50,985 nt of DNA from Acidobacteriaceae bacterium (GTDB taxonomy: Bacteria > Acidobacteriota > Terriglobia > Terriglobales > Acidobacteriaceae): contig PMSQ01000064.1 of assembly GCA_003168355.1 (NCBI GenBank), forward strand, positions 1 to 50,985, written 5' to 3'. The translations under genes were made by a program, and so were the position numbers. Under the pieces are notes generated by a model. It was not told the origin of the DNA. It saw nothing but the letters and a program-made list of their open reading frames with translations, and did no database searches. This document shows, one piece after another, positions 16,708-24,000 of the stretch; the first letter of the stretch is position 1; the number at the start of each line of letters is the position of its first letter.

Positions 16708-17424
16708 TTATGTTTCGATTCCCACGTGGCAGACGCGGCCGACGATGTAGTCGGAGGCAGACTTGCCCTCTTCCATGGTTACGACTTCGACGGGATAAGC
16801 CTGGTTGTGAGGCCGCAGAATCAGGTGATTAACGGCCGTTTCCACGTATTTCACCGTGCAATTGTCATTCTTGAGAACAGCGTACATGTTGAACTCACCC
16901 TTACGGTAGGGTTTGAGCGAGTTGTAGTGGCGGTCGATGAGGAGCGTGGCGCCGGGCAGAAGGCGGGGATACATGCTCATGCCTTCGCGAGCGTCTACTT
17001 TGATGATCACGAACCGTTCCCACCGGTCGCGATCGCCTTCGGTTTCAGCTTTCAGCTTCTTCAGAAAGTTTTTCTTGAACTTGAGGATTTCCTTGACGTT
17101 CATGCTGGTGATGAGGGGTTGGGTGGCGGCGACGGCGCCGTCGGTGAGGAGGACGTTCTGGAACTCGTCGTCGCTAGGAGGCAAAATCGAGGCGCGCTTG
17201 TTAACCTCGGACGGATCGAGCAGATCAAGCACCGAAAGATGCTGGACCGTCAGAACCCTGTCCATGCCCTCAAGGCTGAGGCCGCGCTTGCGATTCAGGA
17301 AGTTGGAGATATGAGCCTGCTTGAATCCGGTCTGCTGTGCCAGGCGGAGGCCGGTCAGATCACCTTCATCGATGCGCTCCCAAAGAGTTTCGCGCAGATT
17401 GTCTTGCAGTACTCGGAATTTCAT
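16708..17424 (-). CDS. CI/LexA-type repressor: HTH plus S24 peptidase
   Basis: 238 residues. The N-terminal XRE-like helix-turn-helix spans about residues 22-50 (LTGLRLAQQTGFKQAHISNF). The C-terminal S24 domain has GMSMYP with Ser150, and NCTVKYVE with Lys192. The 42-residue spacing is close to that of lambda CI (Ser149/Lys192), so RecA-stimulated self-cleavage is likely. I cannot identify a clear Ala-Gly cleavage site; GAVAATQ near residue 97 is a candidate. It is transcribed divergently from the island genes with palindromic sites between. I infer the master repressor of the island, linking it to DNA damage. Confidence 0.85.
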   Translation of the reverse strand: MKFRVLQDNLRETLWERIDEGDLTGLRLAQQTGFKQAHISNFLNRKRGLSLEGMDRVLTVQHLSVLDLLDPSEVNKRASILPPSDDEFQNVLLTDGAVAATQPLITSMNVKEILKFKKNFLKKLKAETEGDRDRWERFVIIKVDAREGMSMYPRLLPGATLLIDRHYNSLKPYRKGEFNMYAVLKNDNCTVKYVETAVNHLILRPHNQAYPVEVVTMEEGKSASDYIVGRVCHVGIET

Positions 17425-17570
17425 GGCTCGGAGTATAGCATGGGGCCTATATCAATACGCTAAGGGTGAAAGGATTTCCACAGCTCGTTTGGTATAACGA
17501 CCCTGAGAAAATCGGCAGCTATACGATCGCCGTGTCGTATAACCCAACTCTTTTCCAGGAATGATTTGCC
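17425..17570. promoter_or_regulatory. Divergent control region with CI-type operator candidates
   Basis: Between the repressor and the first island gene lies a perfect 7-bp inverted repeat, TATACGA-N8-TCGTATA (17520-17541). A related half-site, TATAACGA, is at 17493-17500. GTATAGCA and CTATATCA near the repressor start are additional AT-rich candidates. The spacing and position fit operators controlling both directions. Confidence 0.5.
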
Positions 17571-17810
17571 ATGAGTAGCGGGGATAATTGTAACGAAGAG
17601 AAGAACTTTGTCGAATTCCGCAGGAAAGTGCGGGCGGCCGAGGTGCTTTCGGCGGCCATGGAGCATCTGCTGAGGTCGGTGAACTTCAGCGGGCGGATCA
17701 GCGTGGTGGTGCAAAACGGCCGGGTGCTGAAATCAGGATATGAGGAGGGATTTTTTCGCCAACGGGCGTCCGGATCAATGCTGGCCGGCGGCGCGGCGCT
17801 CGAACCGTAA
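17571..17810 (+). CDS. Small early-region protein, unknown
   Basis: 79 residues, first gene rightward of the control region. FVEFRRKVRAAEVLSAAMEHLL forms a helix, followed by a short beta unit, GRISVVVQNGRVLKSGYEEG, which resembles the small DUF2292/YezD proteins only in outline. The C-terminus is flexible. Its position suggests an immediate-early product controlled by the repressor. No better family assignment is possible. Confidence 0.6.
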   Translation: MSSGDNCNEEKNFVEFRRKVRAAEVLSAAMEHLLRSVNFSGRISVVVQNGRVLKSGYEEGFFRQRASGSMLAGGAALEP

Positions 17811-17886
17811 ACGCCGGGAAGCGATACGCGTTAAGGTCTTGACGAACAACTAAATAGCGCAAGCAGGCCATCGCAAGAGAAACGAG

Positions 17887-17938
17887 CCCTGCGTTCGGTT
17901 ACCGCTCTGAGAGCGGCGACTGGCGCAGGGTTTTTTTT
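17887..17938 (+). terminator. Strong two-stem intrinsic terminator
   Basis: CCCTGCG (17887-17893) pairs with CGCAGGG (17924-17930) and is followed by eight T. An inner hairpin CCGCTC-TGA-GAGCGG (17902-17916) lies in its loop. It separates the first small gene from the zinc-ribbon/sigma-like operon, so the latter needs read-through or its own promoter. Confidence 0.85.
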
Positions 17939-18019
17939 GGCTGCGGGCGCTGGGTTTCAGTAAAAAGCTTTTCAACCGCCCAGCTTAGCAATGCGGAGCC
18001 GGGAGCCTTAGGAGAAATT

Positions 18020-18304
18020 ATGAAAAAGAAGAGAGAGACCAGTCCCTCGAACGAGTTGAGTCTTGAACTGAAGTATTGCGAACGGTGTGGCGGGTTGTGG
18101 CTGCGTCCGGTGGGCGGGGAACAAATCTATTGCGCGGCTTGCGGGCGCGAGATGGCAGAACTGCCTCCGGCCTCCTACGAGCGGCAAGGAGTGGAAGGCG
18201 CGAGGATGCCGCGCGGACCGCGGTGGGGCATGTACGAGAACGACGTTGAAAGCTTTGAGGAATACGACGGACTGGATATCGATGCGGCGGGAGGTGTGGC
18301 ATGA
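18020..18304 (+). CDS. Zinc-ribbon protein
   Basis: 94 residues. Four cysteines at 20, 23, 38 and 41 (CERCGGLWLRP...YCAACG) form a CxxC-x14-CxxC zinc ribbon. The tail is acidic. It overlaps the next gene by ATGA, so the two products are probably made together and may act together on DNA or RNA polymerase. The start follows TAGGAGAAATT. The function is unknown; a transcription-factor role is inferred from the ribbon and the partner. Confidence 0.7.
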   Translation: MKKKRETSPSNELSLELKYCERCGGLWLRPVGGEQIYCAACGREMAELPPASYERQGVEGARMPRGPRWGMYENDVESFEEYDGLDIDAAGGVA

Positions 18305-18918
18305 GCGGGTTTGTGGATTGGATCGCGGCAGAGGTGGACGAGTCTGATCCGGTAGAGAACACGCCGAGCACACGGCAGACGGTTGGGGAGCGGATGAAAG
18401 AGCAGGGCAACGGGCTTCCTTCAGAAGTTGGCTCGTGGAAAACGTTGCCGGCGCATAACTTTCCGGCGCGCCCGGTTTCTGATGGCGCTCCGATGTCAAC
18501 TGCACCGGACTATGACTGGGATCGCGACCCGGACATTTGGCTCTACCGAAAGAAAACAACCGCTTTACTGCGGCGCTACATGCGGTGGTCGCTGGAGGCG
18601 GGACGGGTGCCGTCTTTGTTGGGCCGGGAGTTATTTCGCGCGAGGATCACAGCTTATACGGCGACTACGTTTGAGGCGCGGGTGATCTTTCTACACGACG
18701 TGGAGCAGTGCCTGGACCGGCTGCAGGATTTTGACCGGCAGATTATTGCGCGGGTTTGCTTGCAGGAGTATGACCATGAAGCGGCGGCGCGGATTCTGCA
18801 ATGCACTCGCAGAACGCTATCGCGCAGACTGCCGGAACTGATCGATGAACTGAGTGAAGCGTTTCTCAAGGCGGAGTTGCTGGACCGGATTCCGGAAACC
18901 GAGGAGGAGACGCTATGA
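18301..18918 (+). CDS. Sigma-region-4-like DNA-binding regulator
   Basis: 205 residues. After a variable, probably disordered N-terminus (1-75), a helical core (LYRKKTTALLRRYMRWSLEAGRVPS) leads to LQDFDRQIIARVCLQEYDHEAAARILQCTRRTLSRRLPELIDEL. That block reads like a sigma-70 region 4 or ArpU-type HTH at about 140-185. No region 2 is recognisable. Such proteins in phages control late genes. It is coupled to the zinc-ribbon gene by a 4-bp overlap. I infer a late-gene activator of the island. Confidence 0.6.
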   Translation: MSGFVDWIAAEVDESDPVENTPSTRQTVGERMKEQGNGLPSEVGSWKTLPAHNFPARPVSDGAPMSTAPDYDWDRDPDIWLYRKKTTALLRRYMRWSLEAGRVPSLLGRELFRARITAYTATTFEARVIFLHDVEQCLDRLQDFDRQIIARVCLQEYDHEAAARILQCTRRTLSRRLPELIDELSEAFLKAELLDRIPETEEETL

Positions 18919-18950
18919 GGCACGAGGAATGGGAGGAGAAGGAGAAAGTC

Positions 18951-19133
18951 TGTGGAAAAAGTTGTCAAGAGGGGGAAGGGGTTGATTTTTGTGCAAGTGA
19001 TTGAAAAAGGGGAGACAATAAATTCCAAAAAATGTCACATTTGCCCTATGCGGTGTGATATAATGGTTTTGTAAGGTAAAGAAAAAAGCAATACTCTGTG
19101 AGGGCGCGCTGAAGAGCGCGCCTTTCGTATTTT
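18951..19133 (+). repeat. Tandem non-coding unit, copy 1
   Basis: A stretch of about 183 bp starting TGTGGAAAAAGTTGTCAAGA, about 90% identical to 19255-19440. Each copy holds an extended -10 box, a short spacer and an intrinsic terminator, and neither copy has a credible ORF. The shared 5' half, with GGGGTTGA and TGCAAGTG, may carry regulatory sites. Confidence 0.85.
19071..19133 (+). ncRNA. Predicted short RNA 1
   Basis: TGATATAATGG places TATAAT at 19059-19064 with an extended TG element. A transcript from about 19071 would run about 60 nt through GAAAAAAGCAATACTCT to the hairpin GGCGCGCT-GAAG-AGCGCGCC (19103-19122) and the tail TTTCGTATTTT. No good -35 box is seen, as is common for extended -10 promoters. 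The start point is inferred. Confidence 0.6.
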
Positions 19134-19195
19134 CGGGATGCGAAAGGCTCACTTGATTCCAGAGCAGATGTGACTACAGGCGACGGCTTCGCCCT

Positions 19196-19221
19196 CCGGA
19201 CAGCCGAGGGCGGCTGTCCCT
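19196..19221. repeat. Dispersed palindrome between the two short-RNA units
   Basis: CCGGACAGCCGAGGGCGGCT followed by GTCCC forms a strong hairpin. Its relative is at 9045-9070 in chromosomal DNA. Confidence 0.55.
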
Positions 19222-19254
19222 ACAAGTTCCTGGGCAAGTTGACCGAAAATTGGT

Positions 19255-19440
19255 TGTGGAAAAAGTTGTCAAGAGGGGGAAGGGGTTGACTTTTATGCAA
19301 GTGGTTGAAAAAGTGGAGACAATAAATTTCAAAAAATGTCACATTTACCCTAATGCGGTGTGATATAATGGTTTTATAGAGTAAAGAAAAAAGCAATACT
19401 CTACGAAAGGCGCGCTAAACAGCGCGCCTTTCGTGTTTTT
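19255..19440 (+). repeat. Tandem non-coding unit, copy 2
   Basis: Second copy of the 18951-19133 unit, 122 bp downstream. Differences are scattered. The -10 region, the GAAAAAAGCAATACTCT core and the terminator stem are kept. The terminator stem is longer here (13 bp). Confidence 0.85.
19376..19440 (+). ncRNA. Predicted short RNA 2
   Basis: TATAAT at 19364-19369 with upstream TG. The terminator is CGAAAGGCGCGCT-AAAC-AGCGCGCCTTTCG (19404-19433), followed by TGTTTTT. The core sequence shared with RNA 1 is GTAAAGAAAAAAGCAATACT. The loop changes from GAAG to AAAC while the stem is retained. Confidence 0.6.
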
Positions 19441-19528
19441 GGGTGAAAAAATTTGTTGCACCGCAGCTTCGCGCACTGGCGTCACGAGGTTTGCGGACCA
19501 AGTCGCTGCTGCCCATGGGATTACCTCA

Positions 19529-19543
19529 CGCGGCTGAAGCCGG
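19529..19543 (+). repeat. REP-like palindrome
   Basis: CGCGGCTGAAGCCGG upstream of the histone-H1-like gene belongs to the family seen at 4060, 14401 and 16611, and shows that host-type repeats occur inside the island. Confidence 0.55.
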
Positions 19544-19581
19544 GATTCGGATGACGCCGACAGTTTTGTGGAGGGCGAGAC

Positions 19582-20142
19582 TTGGGTATAAAGAAGGAGG
19601 CAAAGGGAAAGGGCAAGGGGAAAGCCAAGAAGCCGGCGAAGAAAAGCGCGCCGACGACAAGGAAGCCGGCGGAGGAAAACACGCCGGGCACAAAGAAGCC
19701 GGCGGAGGAAAGCACGCCAACGACAAAGAAGCCGGTAGAGGAAAGCACGCCGGTGACAAAGAAGCCGGCGGATATGGTTCAGGTGAGGGAAAACATCAGC
19801 GATCTGGTGAGGGGCTCAGCGGAAGGCATCGCAACCAAGGTGATTGAAGTCGCCATGACCGGACAACTGGCGTCAGCGAAGTATTTGTTCGAAGCGGTGG
19901 GTCTGTATCCAGCAACTGAGCAGACGGCAGCGATTCCGGTGGAGGATTCGCTGGCGCACACGCTTCTGAGGCGGATGGGCCTGCCGCTGGATCCGGTGGT
20001 CACGGACGAAGACCAGGTCCCCGTGTTGGCGAGCGATACGAAGAGCATAAGGGCTGAGACGACGACGCCGGGCAGGGGGGAAGAAAATCCTGGAGGAGAA
20101 CGCGCGGAAGAACATATCCCGGTTCCTGAGGGCGAACACTAA
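19582..20142 (+). CDS. Histone-H1-like tailed protein of unknown function
   Basis: 186 residues from a TTG start preceded by GGAGGG. Residues 1-62 are Lys/Pro/Ala-rich (KEAKGKGKGKAKKPAKKSAP), then four 11-residue units of the type TPGTKKPAEES, resembling bacterial H1-like tails that bind nucleic acid. A compact helical segment follows (VRENISDLVRGSAEGIATKV, ASAKYLFEAVGLYP), and then an acidic tail. A small-terminase or DNA-condensing role is conceivable but unproven; terL is 15 kb away. The repeat region reads open in another frame too, but this frame has the better start and end. Confidence 0.6.
   Translation: MGIKKEAKGKGKGKAKKPAKKSAPTTRKPAEENTPGTKKPAEESTPTTKKPVEESTPVTKKPADMVQVRENISDLVRGSAEGIATKVIEVAMTGQLASAKYLFEAVGLYPATEQTAAIPVEDSLAHTLLRRMGLPLDPVVTDEDQVPVLASDTKSIRAETTTPGRGEENPGGERAEEHIPVPEGEH
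19648..19773 (+). repeat. 33-bp tandem repeat, about four units
   Basis: Units such as ACGCCGGGCACAAAGAAG followed by CCGGCGGAGGAAAGC repeat in frame, encoding the 11-residue TP-x-TKKPAEES motif. The unit number could change by slippage. Confidence 0.85.
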
Positions 20143-20480
20143 ATGTGCATTCGAGGGAGTTTAGCGGTTGCAGTTTTCGCTGGCGGGAGGGAGATCAAGG
20201 GCTCCAACGCAGAGAAGGGCTGCAGAGATGGCGAAGAGGATACCGTAGAATGAAGCGCGGGAGTTGCGGAATCGGAGAGACGGGCTGGCCGACAGCCCTG
20301 TCGATTTCGCCGCGGGTGGGATCGCACAAAAGGAAAGCTGCTGGAAAGCGATCCGCGGCGGGAAGATTGCGAGGCGGGTCTGCGGGGATCGAGGGCGTCC
20401 ATACTGCCGAGTATCTTCGGATCTCTCAGGGGAACATTCGGGCGGACAAGAATGTCGGCCTCAAACGACGCAGGGTGGGG
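20143..20480 (+). other. 338-bp stretch with no supported gene
   Basis: Several frames are open, but none shows a recognisable protein, a good ribosome binding site or consistent codon use. GACGGGCTGGCC...GACAGCCCTGTC near 20280-20305 has hairpin potential. It may be a decayed gene or leader of the phosphatase gene. Confidence 0.4.
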
Positions 20481-20921
20481 ATGGATATAACATGGCTGAC
20501 CGACCGGATCGCGGTTGGTGGCGGAATCTGGACGACGGATAACATGGCGGCGGTGTCGCGTGCGGGGATCACACACATCATCGACATGCAGATTGAGTTC
20601 GACGACACGGAGCTGGCGAGGCCGCACGGAATTGCGGTCTGTTGGAATCCGGTGGACGATGATTTTGAGCCGAAGCCTCCCGAGGTATTTGCGCGGGGAG
20701 TAGAGTTTGCGCTGGCCACGCTAGAAAAGAATGGAGCGAAGCTGTTTATCCACTGCGCGGCTGGAGTACACCGGGCGCCGATGATGGCGCTGGCGCTGTT
20801 GGGAGTGATGGGGTGGACGGTGGAGGATGCGATGGATTTGATCGAGACGCGGCGGCCAGTGGCTGATTTCGCGGGGGTGTATGTGCGCAGTGTGGAAAAG
20901 TTTCTGAACGGAAGAGGTTAA
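20481..20921 (+). CDS. Dual-specificity protein phosphatase
   Basis: 146 residues. The Cys-based signature HCAAGVHRA gives His91, nucleophile Cys92 and Arg98. The general-acid loop is NPVDDDFEPKP (Asp59-61). The N-terminal WLTDRIAVGGGIWTTDNMAAVSRAGITHIID is typical of DSP/atypical DSP folds. Start 20481 (MDITWLTDRI) follows AGGGTGGGG; the open frame reaching back to 20145 has no family resemblance. It should dephosphorylate phospho-Ser/Thr/Tyr or other phosphates in the host cytosol. Its presence in a phage-like locus is unusual. Confidence 0.85.
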   Translation: MDITWLTDRIAVGGGIWTTDNMAAVSRAGITHIIDMQIEFDDTELARPHGIAVCWNPVDDDFEPKPPEVFARGVEFALATLEKNGAKLFIHCAAGVHRAPMMALALLGVMGWTVEDAMDLIETRRPVADFAGVYVRSVEKFLNGRG

Positions 20922-21027
20922 AGTGGTGGGGCATTCAAAGAGGTGCTGAAGGAGTCCCAGCCGGCAAGAAATTAGAAACGTGGGCGACAGAAATGCCTTT
21001 CCGGGCCGACAGTGCGCAGGCGGGCAA

Positions 21028-21056
21028 GGGATCCTTCAACCTTCGCTCAGGATGAC
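21028..21056 (+). repeat. ATCCT...AGGAT dispersed palindrome
   Basis: GGGATCCTTCAACCTTCGCT then CAGGATGAC, a short copy of the family with ATCCT/AGGAT inverted ends, sits 34 bp upstream of the giant fibre gene start. Confidence 0.65.
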
Positions 21057-21089
21057 AACGTTAGGCTAGACGAGTTTGAGGGAGGAAGT

Positions 21090-24000
21090 ATGTTTGAGGC
21101 GTGCCGCCCGGCGGGGCGGCTTTTTTATTTGGTGGTGGTGCTGGTGGTGGTGGCGGGCGTCCGGCTTGCAGCGTGTGAAGAAACTTCCGCGGGGAAACCG
21201 GAGAAGGCGGCGAGCGCAATGGCGGCGAAGCGGGCTGCGCCTGCGCCCCGCGCGGGTGTGTCTGCTCCGCAGAGCGGGCCGACGCTGACCAGTGTAGTGG
21301 ACACGGTTTACATGGCGGGCGGCACTCCCGCACAGGGCGTCCTGGTGATTACGTGGCCGGCGTTTGTGACGGCGAGCGGCACGGGTATTGCGCCGGGAAC
21401 GTTGAATGTGACGCTGGGAGTCAGCGGCGCGTTGAATGTAGCCCTGGCGGCGAACGCGAACGCGACTCCCGCAAACGTGTACTACACAGTGGTTTACCAG
21501 TTGGAACCGGGCGAGGTGCGAACGGAGTACTGGGTGGTGCCGACGAGTTCGCCGGCGACGCTCGCGCAGGTACGAACCACGCCGGGATCAGGAACGGCGG
21601 CCCAGCCGGTGTCCATGCAGTACGTAAACTCGTCGCTGGCGGGAAAAGCGAATGACAACGCAGTGGTTCACCTGGCCGGGACGGAGACGGTGACGGGAAC
21701 CAAGAGTTTTTCGGTACCGCCAAATGTGCCGAATCCGGTGGGCACTGGGGATGTGGCGAACAAGGCGTACGTGGATAGTTCCGTAGCAACCGTGGGTTCG
21801 GGGAACTATGTGCCGTCCGCGGGCGGGGCGATGACGGGGCCACTAACGTTGAGTGGGAATCCGACAGCCCCGCTGCAGGCCGCGGCGAAACAGTATGTGG
21901 ATTCAAGCGTGGTGGTGAAGGCGGACTTGATCAGCGGATTGGTGCCGACAGGTGAGTTGGGAAGCGGAGCGGCTTCGGCTCTGAACTGCCTGCTGGGAAA
22001 TGGGACATGGGGTCCGTGTGGATCGAGCGCCAACGCGACCGCGATTCAGAGCGTGCCGGTAGCGTCGAGCACGCCGGCGAATGGACAAGTGCTGGCATAT
22101 TCGTCGTCATCCGGACAGTACGCGCCGACGACGCCGAGCGGCGCGCCGGGTGGGGTGGTGACCGGCCCTGGCGCCAGCCAGAACATCGCGCAGCCGGTGG
22201 GAACCCAGTTGAGTGTCAACAATCTGAGCGGCATTCGCTATGTGACGCCGACGGATAACTGGAGCGTGAGTCCAAGCGGAAGTCTGGTGGGAGGAACGCA
22301 GGCAACGGTAACGTTATCGCCCTGCCCGGTGGGAGTGGATACGAGCGGGAACTCGATGTACTTCGTCTACATCAGCGGACAAGGGGCGCCGGAGCCGGCG
22401 ATGGTGACTGGCGGGACGTGCACGAGCGCGGCGGCATCGGGGACGATTGTGTTCACGCCGAGGAATACACACTCGGCGACCTATTTGTTGAGCAGCGCCT
22501 CGAGCGGGATTCAAGAGGGGATCAATGACGCTTGCGGAATTCCGAACGGCAGTGGCGGGAATCCGAATGCGCGGGTAATTCTTCCGGCGACGGGTGCAAC
22601 CGCGAACGCGCTGCCAGTTTATGGGTCGATTTTCGCGCACTGCAGCCGGGCGCTGATTGAAGGGAACGGGACGTTGCTTGCGTGCTCGACCCGGGACCGG
22701 TGCATAGTTCTGGGCGATCTAGTGAATTCCAACCATTACGGCGGGACTACGCTGCGGGGCGTGAACTTTACCTCGACGGTGAATGCAGACGGCTGCCAGA
22801 TCACAAACACGCAAAGAACCTCGAACGTAGTCACGATCACGGTAGCCTCCGGGTGCGGCACGATTCAGACAGGAGACACGGTCAACATCAACTTTACGGA
22901 TGTTGCCAGTTACTGGGGAAGTCATGGGCCGGTCACGGTTTCGGGGAACACCATTACTTATAACCAGACCGGGGCAAATCTGACGGCGGTGGCGAGTCCG
23001 GGAACGATTGCGATTCAGAACGCCGCAGTTGAAGACAATGCGCTGCCGGGAACGATGGAAGACATCAAGTCTTCCTCCGGAGGTGGTGGAAAGTTCAACC
23101 AGTTCTTTGTGGTGGACAATGACCAGGCGGCGACGATCCGAAATTTCGACGCCGATGGAAGCGAGGGACTGCTATGCACGGCGAACCACTGCGGATCGTT
23201 TGTCTATGCGGCGGGAAATACATTGGGTTCCCCGGTGCTCTGGATTGACAAAGCGAATATCAGCCCGCAATGCGGGGGAAACGGGATCACGGTGTATGCG
23301 AACAATTCCACACGGGTTACGGATAGCGTGATCGAGGGTTTTGGCATGTGGGCGGTCAATACCCAGACGATTCTGGGCAGTTTTGGAGGGACGGAACTGG
23401 ACAACATCTACATGGAAGAAGGCGCTGGACCGTGCCCGCACCCGTATGAAGGCACCTACTTCAGCGCCACGGGAATTATTTTTTCGGGTAACGTTCAGCC
23501 CCTTAAAGTGCAGGGCGGAGAACAACCGGCCGGGCATCTTCCGACATTCGCGAGCACCGGTTCGACGCAATACAACTACTATGTGGTGGTTCACGATTCT
23601 GCGACAAGCGGAACCAGTTATCCGCTGCTCGCTGGGGTTGCGCTGACGAATGGGACAGGAACCATCACCGGCCAGTTCCCGCATGTACCCCCGAGCGCGG
23701 CTGGTTCGACTGTTACTTACGACATTTTGAGGATGCAGCCGGCAGTCACTCTGGCGGCGAATACCCCCAGTTTTCCGGTTCATGGAGCTTGCACAGGGGG
23801 TAGCCCGACGGCTTGCGGAAGCATCATCACGGGACAGGCGCAGTGTGCGGGATTGGTTTGCACGTTTACCGACACGGCATCGGCGAACACGACCAGCTAT
23901 ATCGTGAGTCCCATTAACTGGGAGCCACTCCTGCCCTTCTGGCCGGCCGCACTGTTGTTGCCCGGCAATGGAACTCAGGGTTATTCCGTCCCTCCGGTGT

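Noticed and set aside
18961-19010. Sigma-54 promoter in the tandem units
   Set aside because: GG and GC elements are 11 nt apart instead of 10, and the -24 box is poor; the extended -10 is a better explanation.
19443-19847. Alternative frame with GGGKHAGHKEAGG-like repeats
   Set aside because: Low-complexity product of the same tandem DNA repeat; the 19582 frame has a better start, a folded segment and a clean end.
20145-20480. Upstream extension of the phosphatase gene
   Set aside because: Arg/Gly-rich with no family similarity; the phosphatase fold begins at 20481 with its own ribosome binding site.
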